Origin: Ureibacillus chungkukjangi
GTDB taxonomy: Bacteria > Bacillota > Bacilli > Bacillales_A > Planococcaceae
Direction of reading: 5' to 3'
DNA: 64,000 nucleotides
Assembly (NCBI RefSeq): GCF_003217295.1
Contig: NZ_QJTJ01000014.1
Location: forward strand, 1-64,000
In this document: piece after piece, positions 44,477 to 54,780 of the stretch
Layout of the letters: every line of letters begins with the position of its first letter
How positions within the stretch are numbered: position 1 is the first letter of the stretch
The notes under the pieces: generated by a model
What the model saw: only the letters and a program-made list of their open reading frames with translations
Database searches by the model: none
What the model was told of the DNA's origin: nothing
Translations under genes and position numbers: made by a program

Positions 44477-45181
44477 TTAAGTCCACCCTTTAATGGCAAC
44501 GTCTTGGATTTTGCGTTCATGCTCATGTCTTTTAATAATTACACTAATTTTTTGATACCATTTCGAGCATTCCTTAAAAATGTCCTTATACTCATCTAGC
44601 TCTTTTGGAATTTCTTGTTCATTATCTAAAAAGACATATTCCGCAATAGGGTCTGATAAATCATCTACCACTATTTTAAGTATGAGCTTTTTAACCTCCT
44701 TTGCTTTTTCTTTCTTCTCAGGTAATTCGTCCATCTCATTTACATGGACATCTACCTTTGCTCCCCCATCTATTAGGGACCAACCATGGACACCGCCCTT
44801 TGATGTAAGAGCAACATTAGTTCCATCCTCGACAATTGCTATTTCATAGAGCTCATCAAAATCGAACTCCTTCTTATCAAAATCATCATCAGTATGTTCT
44901 CTTTCTAAAATTCTTAAAGTATTGGAGTATTCATCAAGCATTAAGGCACTCAAATAATCAGGAGAAATAATATAGCGAGTATGAGGGTGCTGTTCAACTT
45001 TTTGAACCGTTTCATTTAATAATGCTTCACTCCGTTTTTTTACATCCTTATTCAACTCATAAAGCCACCACGCACCTAAAACTATTGCAACGATTAAATA
45101 TAGTGTACTTCCTGATTTAAATGCTAAAAAAAGATAGACAACTTCTAATAATAATAAAAATAATTGAAACAACCTACTCAC
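44477..45181 (-). CDS. Membrane-anchored protein, unknown
   Basis: A 234-residue protein with an N-terminal pair of hydrophobic helices (residues about 3-40, LFQLFLLLLEVVYLFLAF and LYLIVAIVLGAWWLYEL). A long soluble part of mixed beta and helix, rich in Asp, Glu and Lys, follows. The middle region (YIISPDYLSALMLDEYSNTL, then GGVHGWSLIDGG) suggests a beta-rich sensor or chaperone domain inside the cell. No motif that I can name was found. It is monocistronic. Confidence 0.6.
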   Translation of the reverse strand: MSRLFQLFLLLLEVVYLFLAFKSGSTLYLIVAIVLGAWWLYELNKDVKKRSEALLNETVQKVEQHPHTRYIISPDYLSALMLDEYSNTLRILEREHTDDDFDKKEFDFDELYEIAIVEDGTNVALTSKGGVHGWSLIDGGAKVDVHVNEMDELPEKKEKAKEVKKLILKIVVDDLSDPIAEYVFLDNEQEIPKELDEYKDIFKECSKWYQKISVIIKRHEHERKIQDVAIKGWT

Positions 45182-45452
45182 CCCTTTTAAATAGTTTTGT
45201 AGTCAAAAAAACAAAGCTCTATTACCTAAACAAGTGAAACGATGGTTCGTCTCTCAAAACTACTTATATAAGTTTCTAGTAGTTATAAAATATTATTCGA
45301 GAAGTTCTCTTTTCATTCTCATTTTTAATAGTTTTTATATAGAATTTATATTTTCTTCAAATTCAAATCTGTGCTTTATAACTTTTCGTATAGTTCAACT
45401 TGCAACTACCTATACTTATATTTAGTAAATGTTGTTGAAAAGAGGGGTCATT

Positions 45453-47117
45453 TTGTCTGTTAGTAAAAGTACACTTTCTATTTTTGCTTTAGGTGGTATT
45501 AATGAAATCGGCAAAAATATGTATGTTATTGAATCTGAGAAGGATTTAGTTATCGTTGACTGTGGTGCTAAATTTGCAGATGAGTCGCTACTAGGAATTA
45601 ATTTAATCATTCCTGATGTTTCCTATTTACAAGAAAACAAACATAAAATTCGTGGACTAGTTGTAACACACGGTCATGAGGATCACATTGGTGGGATTCC
45701 CTACTTCCTGAAAAAATTAAATATCCCAATCTACGCAACCAGGTTTACGCTTGGTTTAATCGAGCTAAAGCTACGGGAGCATAAAATTTTACGTGAATCT
45801 ACTTTGGTTGAAATTCACTCAGAATCCAAATTAGATTTTGGTGAGATTAAAGCTAGTTTCTTCAGAACAAGTCATAGTATTCCGGACTGTTTAGGAATTG
45901 TTTTCGATACCCCTGAAGGAAAGGTTGTTCATACTGGTGACTTTAAATTTGATTTAACACCTGTTAACGACCAATATTCTGATATTCATAAAATGGCGAA
46001 GATTGGTGAAGAAGGCGTACTTACTCTTATTTCTGAAAGTACAAATGCAGAGCGACCAGGCTCAACACCATCTGAAAGTAAGGTCGGCTCACATATCGAG
46101 GAAGCCTTCTTAAACGCTACAGGAAAAATAATTATTTCGACCTTTGCTTCAAACGTGAACCGTGTACAACAAATCGTTCATGCAACGATTAAAACAAACC
46201 GAAAATTAGCCTTATTAGGCCGTAGTATGGTGAATGTTGTGAAGGTGGCTAAGGAACGAGGATATGTTGAAATTCCTGATTGGATGCTTATTGATGCTAG
46301 GGATGTGAAACAATATCCTCCTGATCGCGTAGTAGTTCTATGTACAGGAAGCCAAGGTGAACCATTAGCCGCCCTATCAAAACTATCCACCAATAATAAT
46401 CGAGATGTTCGTGTGTTACCTGATGACACGGTGATTTTTGCAGCTTCACCTATTCCTGGCAATGAAAAAGGAGTTTCGAGAATTGTTGATAATCTGTTCC
46501 AATTAGGAGCAAAGGTTATTTATGGTTCTTCAAGCATCACGGGAATGCATGTATCAGGACATGGTTATCAAGAAGATTTAAAGCTTATGCTTACATTGAT
46601 GAAGCCAAAATACTTTATCCCAATTCATGGCGAATACCGTATGCTTCATATACACCGATTACTTGCAGAGGCTGTAGGGGTTGAGCGTAATAATACCTTC
46701 ATTATCAAAAATGGTGATGTGGTTGATATTCGTGACGGTGAAGCTCGTCAAACTCGTAAAGTAACAGCTGGAGATACTTACGTAGATAATGTTGGTGACG
46801 ATGAAATTGTTGAAATTGTTCTTCGTGACCGTAAGCATCTTTCTGAAGAAGGTATGCTAGTTATCGTTGTTACAATTAGTAAATCAGACGGTAAGAGAAT
46901 CTCAGATCCGGATTGTATTTCTCGAGGATTTGTCTATGCAAGGGACTCTGAAGGGTTATTACAAAATATTACTGAAGTTGTAAAAAGAACGATAGACCCA
47001 TTTAAAGATCCTAATATTATGGGTATGAAGCGAGCTATAAAAAAAGAATTGGGCATTTTCTTATTTGAAAAAACAAAGAAAAAGCCAATGATTCTTCCAA
47101 TTATTATTGCTATTTAA
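45453..47117 (+). CDS. rnjA: Ribonuclease J (RnjA-like)
   Basis: A 554-residue beta-CASP nuclease. FALGGINEIGKNMYVI starts the fold and THGHEDHIGG is the metal motif, with HTGDFKFD, STNAERPGSTPSE, HGYQEDL and the IHGEYRMLHIH C-terminal ligands. It closes with KKPMILPIIIAI, as in RnjA. Translation starts at TTG 45453, five bases after GAGGGG; an ATG at 45429 lacks a site. It has 5'-3' exonuclease and endonuclease roles in mRNA decay. RnjA normally sits beside rpoY (epsilon), which is absent here, so it may be an extra paralogue. Confidence 0.87.
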   Translation: MSVSKSTLSIFALGGINEIGKNMYVIESEKDLVIVDCGAKFADESLLGINLIIPDVSYLQENKHKIRGLVVTHGHEDHIGGIPYFLKKLNIPIYATRFTLGLIELKLREHKILRESTLVEIHSESKLDFGEIKASFFRTSHSIPDCLGIVFDTPEGKVVHTGDFKFDLTPVNDQYSDIHKMAKIGEEGVLTLISESTNAERPGSTPSESKVGSHIEEAFLNATGKIIISTFASNVNRVQQIVHATIKTNRKLALLGRSMVNVVKVAKERGYVEIPDWMLIDARDVKQYPPDRVVVLCTGSQGEPLAALSKLSTNNNRDVRVLPDDTVIFAASPIPGNEKGVSRIVDNLFQLGAKVIYGSSSITGMHVSGHGYQEDLKLMLTLMKPKYFIPIHGEYRMLHIHRLLAEAVGVERNNTFIIKNGDVVDIRDGEARQTRKVTAGDTYVDNVGDDEIVEIVLRDRKHLSEEGMLVIVVTISKSDGKRISDPDCISRGFVYARDSEGLLQNITEVVKRTIDPFKDPNIMGMKRAIKKELGIFLFEKTKKKPMILPIIIAI

Positions 47118-47120
47118 TAA

Positions 47121-47166
47121 AAAGGGCCAATTGTTCCGTATTTATTACGTAACTATTGGCCTTTCG
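47121..47166. terminator. Terminator between RNase J and the Mn catalase
   Basis: An outer stem AAAGGGCCAAT/ATTGGCCTTT with an inner CGTA/TACG pair. It is usable in both directions for the converging genes. Confidence 0.7.
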
Positions 47167-47173
47167 TATTTAT

Positions 47174-47998
47174 TTATTCATTTATATCATTATGTGTAGA
47201 AAAGTGAGGAAGATTCGGATTAGGAATTTGACCAAGAGCTTTAGGATCTTCTAAGTAAACAAATTCACCTGAACCATCCTGCGCGGCTCCTTTAGCCCAG
47301 CGTCCATCACTAGATTGTGTCCCTTCAGATAAGTTCCAGAACTCATAAGCATGAGGTTGTGCCTCTAATTCCGCCTCTGGTGGGAATGATGCTGGCGCCA
47401 CAATACCATGCTTTTCCTCTAATTCTGAAATGGCTGCCATCCATTGGTATTGGTGGTAGCGATCTCGTGCTAACATCTTACGGAAAACCGCACGCACGCT
47501 TTCGTCAGTTGTCATTTCATATACACGTGATACCTGTAATCGTCCTTGAGATTCGGCATGTAAATTAGAACGGAAATCTGCAAGTAAATTCCCACTCGCA
47601 ACGATATATCCCGAATTCCAAGGAACCCCATTTGAATCTCTAGGTGTAGCTCCTAAACCACTCACTATTAAATGCTGAGGATTTGTACCACCAAGGATTG
47701 CAGCAATCATCGGGTCCTTTGCAGCCTCAATTTGTTCTGCTGGGGAGATACCATCTAGCAATTGACTAATAAGGTTACACAGCATTTCAACATGTCCAAT
47801 TTCTTCAGTACCGATATCCATTAACATATCCTTGTACTTCTCTTCCCCACGGCAGTTAAAGCCTTGGAAAAGGTATTGCATCATAACACTCATTTCACCA
47901 AATTGCCCGCCAAGCAATTCTTGAACCTGTCTTGCTAATAGTGCATCTGGACGTTCAACCTTCACTTCAAACTGCAGTTCTTTTTGATGTCGAAACAT
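47174..47998 (-). CDS. Manganese catalase
   Basis: A 274-residue dimanganese catalase with a ferritin-like four-helix core. The metal-site Glu and His residues fall in GEMSVMMQYLFQGFNC, GTEEIGHVEMLCNLI (E-x-x-H), HAESQGRLQVSR and RDRYHQYQWM. It disproportionates H2O2 without heme. It is shorter than KatN-like spore enzymes but longer than CotJC. It is transcribed divergently from a heme catalase gene. A Fur-family operator at 48052-48066 lies 54 bp upstream of its start. Confidence 0.92.
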   Translation of the reverse strand: MFRHQKELQFEVKVERPDALLARQVQELLGGQFGEMSVMMQYLFQGFNCRGEEKYKDMLMDIGTEEIGHVEMLCNLISQLLDGISPAEQIEAAKDPMIAAILGGTNPQHLIVSGLGATPRDSNGVPWNSGYIVASGNLLADFRSNLHAESQGRLQVSRVYEMTTDESVRAVFRKMLARDRYHQYQWMAAISELEEKHGIVAPASFPPEAELEAQPHAYEFWNLSEGTQSSDGRWAKGAAQDGSGEFVYLEDPKALGQIPNPNLPHFSTHNDINE

Positions 47999-48051
47999 TG
48001 ATAACCTCCTGAGTATGATTAAATTTTACTTCGAAAAACATTAATCGAAGC

Positions 48052-48066
48052 TAATAATCATTATCA
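48052..48066. promoter_or_regulatory. Fur-family (Fur/PerR/Zur-type) box between the two catalase genes
   Basis: Read on the minus strand, TGATAATGATTATTA differs from the 7-1-7 Fur core at one position and from the PerR consensus at two. It lies 54 bp upstream of the Mn catalase start and 144 bp before the heme catalase. A separate dyad CTTCGA/TCGAAG (48029-48050) lies between it and the Mn catalase. The two boxes could control both divergent genes. Confidence 0.6.
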
Positions 48067-48143
48067 CCAAAGTTCACTTTTTAAACACAAAAAATATTAT
48101 TTCTTAAGAATACTTTTAATTTATATGGGGAATTATAGTAGCG

Positions 48144-48167
48144 GTTATTTCTAAATTTATAGGGATA
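48144..48167 (+). promoter_or_regulatory. Possible SigB-type promoter of the heme catalase
   Basis: GTTATT (48144-48149), 12 bp, GGGATA (48162-48167) resembles the SigB pattern GTTTAA-N12-15-GGGWAW with one or two mismatches in each element. It is a weak match and no better SigA pair was found. Confidence 0.3.
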
Positions 48168-48209
48168 AATTTAACTTAATCCAGATAGTGAATCGAAAGG
48201 ATGATACCC

Positions 48210-49832
48210 ATGGAAAAAGACCCTTCAAACAAAGGGAAATTTGACACAAATTATGAAGATGATGCAACATTAACCAACAGACAAGGCCATCCGATCACAA
48301 ATAATCAAAATATCCGTACAGTAGGAAATCGTGGTCCTGCTACTTTAGAAAATTATGATTTCATCGAAAAGATTAGTCATTTCGATCGTGAAAAAGTACC
48401 TGAGCGTATTGTGCATGCTCGTGGTTCTGGTGCACATGGATACTTTGAAGCATACGGTACAGTTGGCGATGACCCTGCTTCAAAATATACTCGAGCAAAA
48501 TTATTCCAGGAAAAAGGAAAACAAACTCCAGTATTCGTTCGTTTCTCATCAGTAGTACATGGTTTGCACTCTCCTGAGACACTACGTGATCCACGCGGGT
48601 TCGCTGTAAAATTTTATACAGAAGACGGAAACTGGGATTTAGTTGGTAACAACTTAAAAATCTTCTTTATCCGTGATGCTATGAAGTTCCCAGATATGAT
48701 TCATGCCTTCCGCCCAGACCCAGTAACAAATATTCAGGATGCTCGTCGTTTCTTTGACTTCTGTGCAAATTCTCCTGAGTCTTTCCATATGGTTACATTT
48801 GTTTACTCGCCATGGGGTATTCCTGCAAACTATCGAATGATGCAGGGTTCTGGAGTTAACACCTATAAATGGGTAAACCAAGAAGGTAAAGCCGTTCTAG
48901 TAAAATACCACTGGGAGCCCAAGCAAGGTATCAAAAACTTAACTACCAAAGAAGCTGAAGAGATTCAAGGTAAAAACTTCAACCATGCTACACAGGATTT
49001 ATATGAAGCAATTGAAAAAGGCGATTATCCTGAATGGGAGCTACTCGTTCAAATTATGGAGGATGGCCCACATCCTGAGCTAGATTTTGACCCACTGGAT
49101 GATACAAAATTATGGCCAAATGATCAGTTCCCATGGCTGCCAGTTGGACGCATGGTATTAAATAAAAATCCTGAAAACTTCTTTAACGAAGTAGAACAGG
49201 TTGCGTTTGGTACTGGGGTACTTGTTGATGGATTAGATTTCTCTGACGATAAAATGCTACAAGGTCGTACATTCTCTTACTCAGATACGCAACGTTACCG
49301 CGTAGGAGCGAACTATCTACAATTGCCAATCAACGCTGCCAAAAAACGTGTTGCAACAAACCAAGAGGGTGGCCAATTACGTTATTATAACGATAAAGCT
49401 CCTGGTCAAAATCCTCATATTAACTATGAACCTTCTAGTATGGGTGGTTTAAAAGAAGCTGAGCAGGCTGGAAAAGAGCATACGCCTCAAGTGGAAGGCA
49501 ACTTAGTCCGTGAATCGATTGACCGTAACGATAATACAAAACAAGCCGGCGAAACTTATCGCAACTTCGAGCAATGGGAGAAGGACGAGCTCCTAAGCAA
49601 CTTGGTGAACGATTTAGTTATTTGTCCAAAGGATATTCAAGATAAAATGATTGCCCTTGCAGAACAAGCCGACGAAGAATATGGCCGCCGCTTACGTGAA
49701 GGCATCGTTGCAAAAACAGAAGAAATGAAAAAAGAAGATCCAAACTTTAGTCCACATCCACTTGGTGCTAAAAATGCAGATAAAGCAGTGGATGACGCTG
49801 TAAACAAAGGACACGAAGCAGATCCTTATTAA
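48210..49832 (+). CDS. katA: Heme catalase
   Basis: A 540-residue monofunctional heme catalase. The distal His is in [14 protein letters not shown], the distal Asn in [18 protein letters not shown], and the proximal Tyr in [21 protein letters not shown]-type context ([12 protein letters not shown]). Start at ATG 48210 is favoured by AAAGG; an ATG at 48201 overlaps that site. It has an N-terminal extension of ~30 residues and a polar tail compared with vegetative KatA of B. subtilis, closer in size to spore KatX. It removes H2O2; the divergent Mn catalase shares its promoter region. Confidence 0.91.
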   Translation: MEKDPSNKGKFDTNYEDDATLTNRQGHPITNNQNIRTVGNRGPATLENYDFIEKISHFDREKVPERIVHARGSGAHGYFEAYGTVGDDPASKYTRAKLFQEKGKQTPVFVRFSSVVHGLHSPETLRDPRGFAVKFYTEDGNWDLVGNNLKIFFIRDAMKFPDMIHAFRPDPVTNIQDARRFFDFCANSPESFHMVTFVYSPWGIPANYRMMQGSGVNTYKWVNQEGKAVLVKYHWEPKQGIKNLTTKEAEEIQGKNFNHATQDLYEAIEKGDYPEWELLVQIMEDGPHPELDFDPLDDTKLWPNDQFPWLPVGRMVLNKNPENFFNEVEQVAFGTGVLVDGLDFSDDKMLQGRTFSYSDTQRYRVGANYLQLPINAAKKRVATNQEGGQLRYYNDKAPGQNPHINYEPSSMGGLKEAEQAGKEHTPQVEGNLVRESIDRNDNTKQAGETYRNFEQWEKDELLSNLVNDLVICPKDIQDKMIALAEQADEEYGRRLREGIVAKTEEMKKEDPNFSPHPLGAKNADKAVDDAVNKGHEADPY

Positions 49833-49841
49833 TGCATAGTC

Positions 49842-49878
49842 AAAAGCCCGTGAATAAACAAATTCACGGGCTTTTTAT
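49842..49878. terminator. Bidirectional terminator of katA and spoVR
   Basis: A perfect 14-bp stem (49842-49855 with 49862-49875) with a 6-nt loop and T/A flanks on both sides. Confidence 0.9.
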
Positions 49879-49911
49879 ATGTGTTCGTCGAATCTTAACT
49901 GACTTTTGTTA

Positions 49912-51312
49912 TTATAATGCCTTTCTATAATTCCTTTTCCCATCGTACGTATAAAGCACTGGTTTGTTTTCCACATAGGTTTCTATATGGACTGGGCGTC
50001 CCCATAGCTGATAGATATAAGGTAATACTTGTTCTAAGTAATGCGGATCTAATTCCATCCCCTCAAAACCATGCTTTAAGTACATCTCACCGTTTCGGAG
50101 GTAGTCCCCATTATCAACAACAATATATGGGAAGCCGCCATTTACACGCATAGATATAAGCTGATCTCGTACATTTCGATAATCCTTATCAGTAATCTTG
50201 TAATCAGTACCCTTTTTTTCGAACAAGTACATATCCTCTTGGTCGACTAGCTCTTTAGTTAAATAATTTCGGATAAAGGAAATATCAGATTCGATTTCAC
50301 GTACTTCAAAGATTTTTTCCCTTCCCGAGCCAGGTTTCACCCCCATTTTAATCATTTCAGGTGTAGGGTTATCGTACCGTCTTTCGATATCCTCAAAAAT
50401 TTTCAACCCTAAATAATATGGATTAATGGACGTCTTAGATGGCTGCACAACGCCCGCATTTAGTTTTGCATATTCAATCGTTTCATCTGTTGTAAGATTT
50501 AATTCTCTCATAATACGTTGGTGCCAATAAGATGCCCAGCCCTCATTCATTATTTTCGTTTCAAGCTGTGGCCAGAAATATAACATTTCCTCACGCATCA
50601 TCGTTAAAATATCACGTTGCCACTCTTCAAGCTCACGACTATGCATTTCTATGAAAAGAAGAATATCCTTTTCAGGCTTCGGTGGGAACTTTTTCTTTTT
50701 ATAGCGAACTGGCGACCTTGGTGCCTCTTTTTTGTCTAAATCCCATAGGTCATCATAAGGAGTTTTTGCTACAACAATTTCGTTCTCATCTAATTCATCC
50801 TCGTATTCTAGCAATTTCGGTCTTACTAAGGAAGGATCAATATGTTCTTGAATAGCTAAAATTGCATCTAAAAATTGTTCAACTTCTTCTTTTCCATAGA
50901 GACGCTCATAGCTAGCAATTCGATCTGCCGTTGCCGTCATACTTTCAACCATATCTCTTCTTGTATTAGAGAAGCGCACATTATTTTTGAAAAAATCACA
51001 GTGTGCTAAAACATGAGCGATAATGAGCTTATTTTGCGTTAATGTATTCGTATCGAGTAAGAATGCATAGCAAGGATTTGAGTTAATAACCAATTCATAA
51101 ATTTGGCTCAAGCCTAAATCATATTGCAGCTTCATCTTATGAAATTGCTTTCCGAAGCTCCAGTGCGAAAAACGAGTCGGCATTCCATATGCACCAATAG
51201 TATAAATAATTTCTGCTGGGCAAATTTCATAATGCATTGGAAAGAAATCTAAGCCAAACCCTATGGCAATTTCATTTATATCCTCAATCGCTTTATGAAG
51301 TTCTTTTTCCAC
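49912..51312 (-). CDS. spoVR: SpoVR family protein
   Basis: A ~466-residue conserved protein needed for spore cortex formation in Bacillus. [39 protein letters not shown] and [14 protein letters not shown] are family-defining segments with possible metal-binding His residues. A GTG start at 51312 behind GGGGGGAG gives a length equal to B. subtilis SpoVR (468). The frame opens further to 51396 but without a site. It is second in the yhbH-spoVR pair, 101 bp after yhbH's stop. The biochemical role is unknown. Confidence 0.93.
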   Translation of the reverse strand: MEKELHKAIEDINEIAIGFGLDFFPMHYEICPAEIIYTIGAYGMPTRFSHWSFGKQFHKMKLQYDLGLSQIYELVINSNPCYAFLLDTNTLTQNKLIIAHVLAHCDFFKNNVRFSNTRRDMVESMTATADRIASYERLYGKEEVEQFLDAILAIQEHIDPSLVRPKLLEYEDELDENEIVVAKTPYDDLWDLDKKEAPRSPVRYKKKKFPPKPEKDILLFIEMHSRELEEWQRDILTMMREEMLYFWPQLETKIMNEGWASYWHQRIMRELNLTTDETIEYAKLNAGVVQPSKTSINPYYLGLKIFEDIERRYDNPTPEMIKMGVKPGSGREKIFEVREIESDISFIRNYLTKELVDQEDMYLFEKKGTDYKITDKDYRNVRDQLISMRVNGGFPYIVVDNGDYLRNGEMYLKHGFEGMELDPHYLEQVLPYIYQLWGRPVHIETYVENKPVLYTYDGKRNYRKAL

Positions 51313-51413
51313 CTTTTCTCCCCCCAATAGAAAAACACGATTTTCACCAAAAGTGAATATCGATGTTTTTCGTATACTGATTTCGGTGTCAAACATGCTA
51401 CAAATACTATTCC

Positions 51414-52583
51414 TTAAACAGTCGTCTCATCACGCTTTTGGAAGAAGCTTTTCAGTGTATCGTACACATCCTTCTTCTGCCTTAAGACATAATGACGGAA
51501 CTTTGGATTATCAATTTTCTTAAACGTTGACATCAATGAGGAATACCGATTATTTGGGTTAACCTCACCATATCCGAACATACTAGACAGCTCAATAAGT
51601 TCATTTACCAGTCTTAAGCATTTCTCATTATCTGTTGAAAAGTTCTCGCCATCTGAGAAATGTACGGGGTAAATATTGTAACGAACCGGATTATATTTTT
51701 GCTCGATAAGCTCTAAGGCCTTGGAATAAGCTGATGAACAAATTGTTCCTCCACTTTCTCCCTTTGTGAAAAACTCTTCTTCCGTTACCACTTTTGCTTC
51801 TGTATGATGCGCGATAAATTCAATTTCAACAGTTTTGTACTTTGTACGTAAAAACCTAGTCATCCAGAAGAAAAAGCTTCTTGCACAGAATTTTTCAAAA
51901 TTCCCCATAGAACCACTCGTATCCATCATGGCTAGCACAACGGCTTTGGTTTCAGGCTTCTGTACTTCATCCCAGGTTTTAAAACGTAGATCATCATTAT
52001 GAATAGGGGCAATTTCAGCCTTCCCTTTCATGGCATTTCTTTTAATAGCCGTTAAAATCGTTCTTTTCTTATCAATATTACCCATTAGCCCTTTTTTACG
52101 GATATCATTAAACTCAATCTTTTCTGTAGAAATATCTGCTGTTTCTTTTCTTTGTAAATTAGGCAGCTCTAATTCTTTGAATAACATACTTTGAACGTCT
52201 TCCAGGTTTACCTCTGCTTCATAGTAATCATCACCAGGCTGATCCCCAGCTTTCTTTCCTTGACCCTGTGCTTGCTGATTTCCTGGCTTTCCATCACGGG
52301 CAACCACATCACCAACTTGGCTATCGCCTTGTCCTTGACCAACATGCTTTGATTTACCATAGTTATAACGAATCTTATACTCATCTAATGAACGAATTGG
52401 TATTTTAATAACCTCTTTACCATTTGACATGATTATACTTTCTTCACTAATCAGGTCTGGCAAATTGTTTTTAATTGCATCCTTTACCTTATCCATATGC
52501 CGTTGTTGATCTTGGTACCCTTTACGATGGAGTGACCAATTTTCCTGAGAGACGACAAAGTTTCGATTCTGATTTTCACTCAT
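51414..52583 (-). CDS. yhbH: YhbH sporulation protein (DUF444)
   Basis: A 389-residue DUF444 protein. A basic N-terminal third with a Gly/Gln linker ([13 protein letters not shown]) is followed by a von Willebrand A-like domain with the MIDAS pattern [10 protein letters not shown]. The C-terminal part ends at about residue 389. In Bacillales it partners with the PrkA kinase and SpoVR. I chose ATG 52583 behind GGTGAGG; the frame opens upstream at a TTG (52622) without a site. A SigE-like promoter lies at 52647-52676. Confidence 0.92.
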   Translation of the reverse strand: MSENQNRNFVVSQENWSLHRKGYQDQQRHMDKVKDAIKNNLPDLISEESIIMSNGKEVIKIPIRSLDEYKIRYNYGKSKHVGQGQGDSQVGDVVARDGKPGNQQAQGQGKKAGDQPGDDYYEAEVNLEDVQSMLFKELELPNLQRKETADISTEKIEFNDIRKKGLMGNIDKKRTILTAIKRNAMKGKAEIAPIHNDDLRFKTWDEVQKPETKAVVLAMMDTSGSMGNFEKFCARSFFFWMTRFLRTKYKTVEIEFIAHHTEAKVVTEEEFFTKGESGGTICSSAYSKALELIEQKYNPVRYNIYPVHFSDGENFSTDNEKCLRLVNELIELSSMFGYGEVNPNNRYSSLMSTFKKIDNPKFRHYVLRQKKDVYDTLKSFFQKRDETTV

Positions 52584-52646
52584 GTTATCCTCACCCATCT
52601 TTGATAAAGTTTCATTATCCAATTACAAAGGAAAATCACTTTTCTT

Positions 52647-52676
52647 ATAATATGCGAATTTTCTGACAAATTACAC
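52647..52676 (-). promoter_or_regulatory. SigE-like promoter of yhbH-spoVR
   Basis: On the minus strand, GTGTAATT (52676-52669), 14 bp, CATATTAT (52654-52647). The spacing matches SigE promoters and the -10 resembles CATACANT with two mismatches. Confidence 0.4.
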
Positions 52677-52763
52677 TGCTTTACTCAATAAATTCTTCTT
52701 TAATACAAATTATTCTAATAACCCAATATTTATCTCTTCTTACGACCAATTCTAATTAAAGAT

Positions 52764-52797
52764 AAAAAAATGAGTGTCCTAAATTTTATGGACACTC
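52764..52797 (-). terminator. Terminator of prkA
   Basis: An 8-bp perfect stem (52772-52779 with 52790-52797) followed by TTTTTTT on the minus strand. It lies between prkA and yhbH, so the two are at least partly separate transcripts. Confidence 0.8.
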
Positions 52798-52821
52798 CTT
52801 TCAATATATTCCTTCTATTAA

Positions 52822-54732
52822 CTATCTATTTAGTAAACTTCCTACATATCTTAATAATTCGTTGGCTGAGTTGGAGTCATACCCATGCTTATCAATCAAT
52901 CTTGCAACAACCTCATTTATCTTTTTAAGCTGTGACTCATCAGGTGTTGTAGAGGAAGTCGTAATTTTCACTACATCCTTTAAATCTGCAAACAGCTTTT
53001 TCTGGATGGCTTCTCTTAATCTTTCATGAGAATTATAGTCAAATCGTTTTCCTTTACGAGCAAATGCAGAAAGCCTGATTAAAATCTCTTCACGGAAGGC
53101 ACGTTTCGCATTTTCAGAAATTCCGATTTGTTCCTCAATAGATCGCATCAGTTTTTCATCCGGATTCATTTCTTCTCCTGTAATCGGATCACGAAGCTTA
53201 TTTTTGTTACAGAAGGCTTCAACATTATCAAGATAGTTATTCATTAAATGCTTTGCAGACTCTTCATAAGAATAAACAAAGGCTTTTTGTACTTCGTTCT
53301 TCGCAATTTCATCGTACTCTTTCCTTGCAATGGCAATGTAATTCATGTACTTTTCGCGATCTTCTTCTGATATCGATGCGTGCTGATCCAGCCCCTCTTT
53401 TAATGAACGTAAAACGTCTAACGCATTGATAGATGGGACTTCTTTACGAATAATCGCTGAGGAAATTCGATTAATGACATAACGAGGATCAATACCATTC
53501 ATACCTTCGTTTTGATGCTCTTTTTTCAATTCCTCCACATCTACCGAATTAAAGCCTTCAACACTTTCTCCATCATAAAGTCGCATTTTCTTAACAAGGT
53601 CAATGCCTTGCTTTTTCGGAATTTCCAGTCTTGTTAAAACAGAGAAGATAGCAGCAGCTCGGAGTGCGTGTGGCGCAATATGAACATGTGCCATATCACT
53701 CTCACTAATCATTTTTGCGTAAATACGCTCCTCTTCACTTACCTTTAAGTTATAAGGAATCGGCATCACGATAATACGTGAATGTAATGCCTCATTCTTT
53801 TTGTTTGAAATGAATGTACGGTACTCGGTTTCGTTTGTATGGGCGACGATTAGCTCGTCTGCACTAATGAGCGCAAAACGGCCCGCTTTGAAGTTTCCTT
53901 CTTGCGTTAAGGATAGTAAATGCCATAAGAACTTTTCATCAAGCTTCAGCATTTCCTGGAACTCCATCATTCCACGGTTTGCCTTATTTAACTCCCCATC
54001 AAATCGATAAGCACGTGGATCTGATTCTGATCCATATTCAGCAATTGTCGAGAAATCAATACTACCTGTTAAATCAGCAATGTCCTGTGATTTTGGATCC
54101 GAAGGTGTAAATGTACCAATCCCAACACGTTTATCCTCTGAGAAAAAGATACGTTCAATCAAGACATCTTCAACATGACCACCATATTCTTGCTCAAGGC
54201 GCATTGTATTTAATGGAGATAAGCTTCCCTCAATACGAATTCCATACTCTTTAAAGAAGTCTTCTCTTAGGTGCTGGGGAATTAGATGAAGGGGGTCTTC
54301 ATGCATTGGACAGCCTTTTATGGCATATACTGCACCCTCATCTGTCCGAGAATAATGCTCTAATCCACGCTTAAGTAAGGTAACAATTGTAGACTTCCCT
54401 CCACTTACAGGTCCCATTAATAATAAAATCCTCTTACGTACGTCTAATCTTCTAGCTGCTGGGTGGAAGTATTCCTCCACTAATCTTTCTAATGCTGTTT
54501 CAAGGCCGAAAATTTCTTTTCCAAAGAATTGGTACATTTTCTTACCGTCTCTTTCCTCTACTCCAGAACTCTTAATCATATTGTAGACACGTGAATGAGC
54601 AGTTTGAGCAACTTCTGGTCTTTCTTTAATAATACCTAGGTATTCTTCAAATGTACCTTCCCATTTCAGACTATCCACTTCTTCTTTATAACTTCTAACC
54701 CTGCTTAAAATATCGATGATTATTACCTCCAT
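52822..54732 (-). CDS. prkA: Serine protein kinase PrkA
   Basis: A 636-residue protein with an N-terminal AAA-like ATPase region (Walker A GPVSGGKST at about residues 106-114) and a C-terminal kinase-like domain. It is a sporulation-linked kinase or protease regulator in Bacillus, acting early in the mother cell. The given start ATG has no Shine-Dalgarno sequence; a perfect GGAGGT lies inside the frame and points to the ATC at codon 6 (54717-54715), where homologues start with MDIL. A SigE-like promoter with -10 CATACATT lies 19 bp upstream. Confidence 0.94.
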   Translation of the reverse strand: MEVIIIDILSRVRSYKEEVDSLKWEGTFEEYLGIIKERPEVAQTAHSRVYNMIKSSGVEERDGKKMYQFFGKEIFGLETALERLVEEYFHPAARRLDVRKRILLLMGPVSGGKSTIVTLLKRGLEHYSRTDEGAVYAIKGCPMHEDPLHLIPQHLREDFFKEYGIRIEGSLSPLNTMRLEQEYGGHVEDVLIERIFFSEDKRVGIGTFTPSDPKSQDIADLTGSIDFSTIAEYGSESDPRAYRFDGELNKANRGMMEFQEMLKLDEKFLWHLLSLTQEGNFKAGRFALISADELIVAHTNETEYRTFISNKKNEALHSRIIVMPIPYNLKVSEEERIYAKMISESDMAHVHIAPHALRAAAIFSVLTRLEIPKKQGIDLVKKMRLYDGESVEGFNSVDVEELKKEHQNEGMNGIDPRYVINRISSAIIRKEVPSINALDVLRSLKEGLDQHASISEEDREKYMNYIAIARKEYDEIAKNEVQKAFVYSYEESAKHLMNNYLDNVEAFCNKNKLRDPITGEEMNPDEKLMRSIEEQIGISENAKRAFREEILIRLSAFARKGKRFDYNSHERLREAIQKKLFADLKDVVKITTSSTTPDESQLKKINEVVARLIDKHGYDSNSANELLRYVGSLLNR

Positions 54733-54750
54733 TCAGGGTGGGTTTTTATA

Positions 54751-54780
54751 AATGTATGAAGCGAGTCCTTCAATGATACC
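54751..54780 (-). promoter_or_regulatory. SigE-like promoter of prkA
   Basis: On the minus strand, GGTATCAT (54780-54773), 14 bp, CATACATT (54758-54751). The -10 matches CATACA-T in every position. The predicted start, about 54744, gives a leader of only ~12 nt before the ATG. Confidence 0.65.

Noticed and set aside
48201-48209. ATG 48201 as katA start
   Set aside because: It overlaps the ribosome binding site region; ATG 48210 has a better distance from AAAGG.
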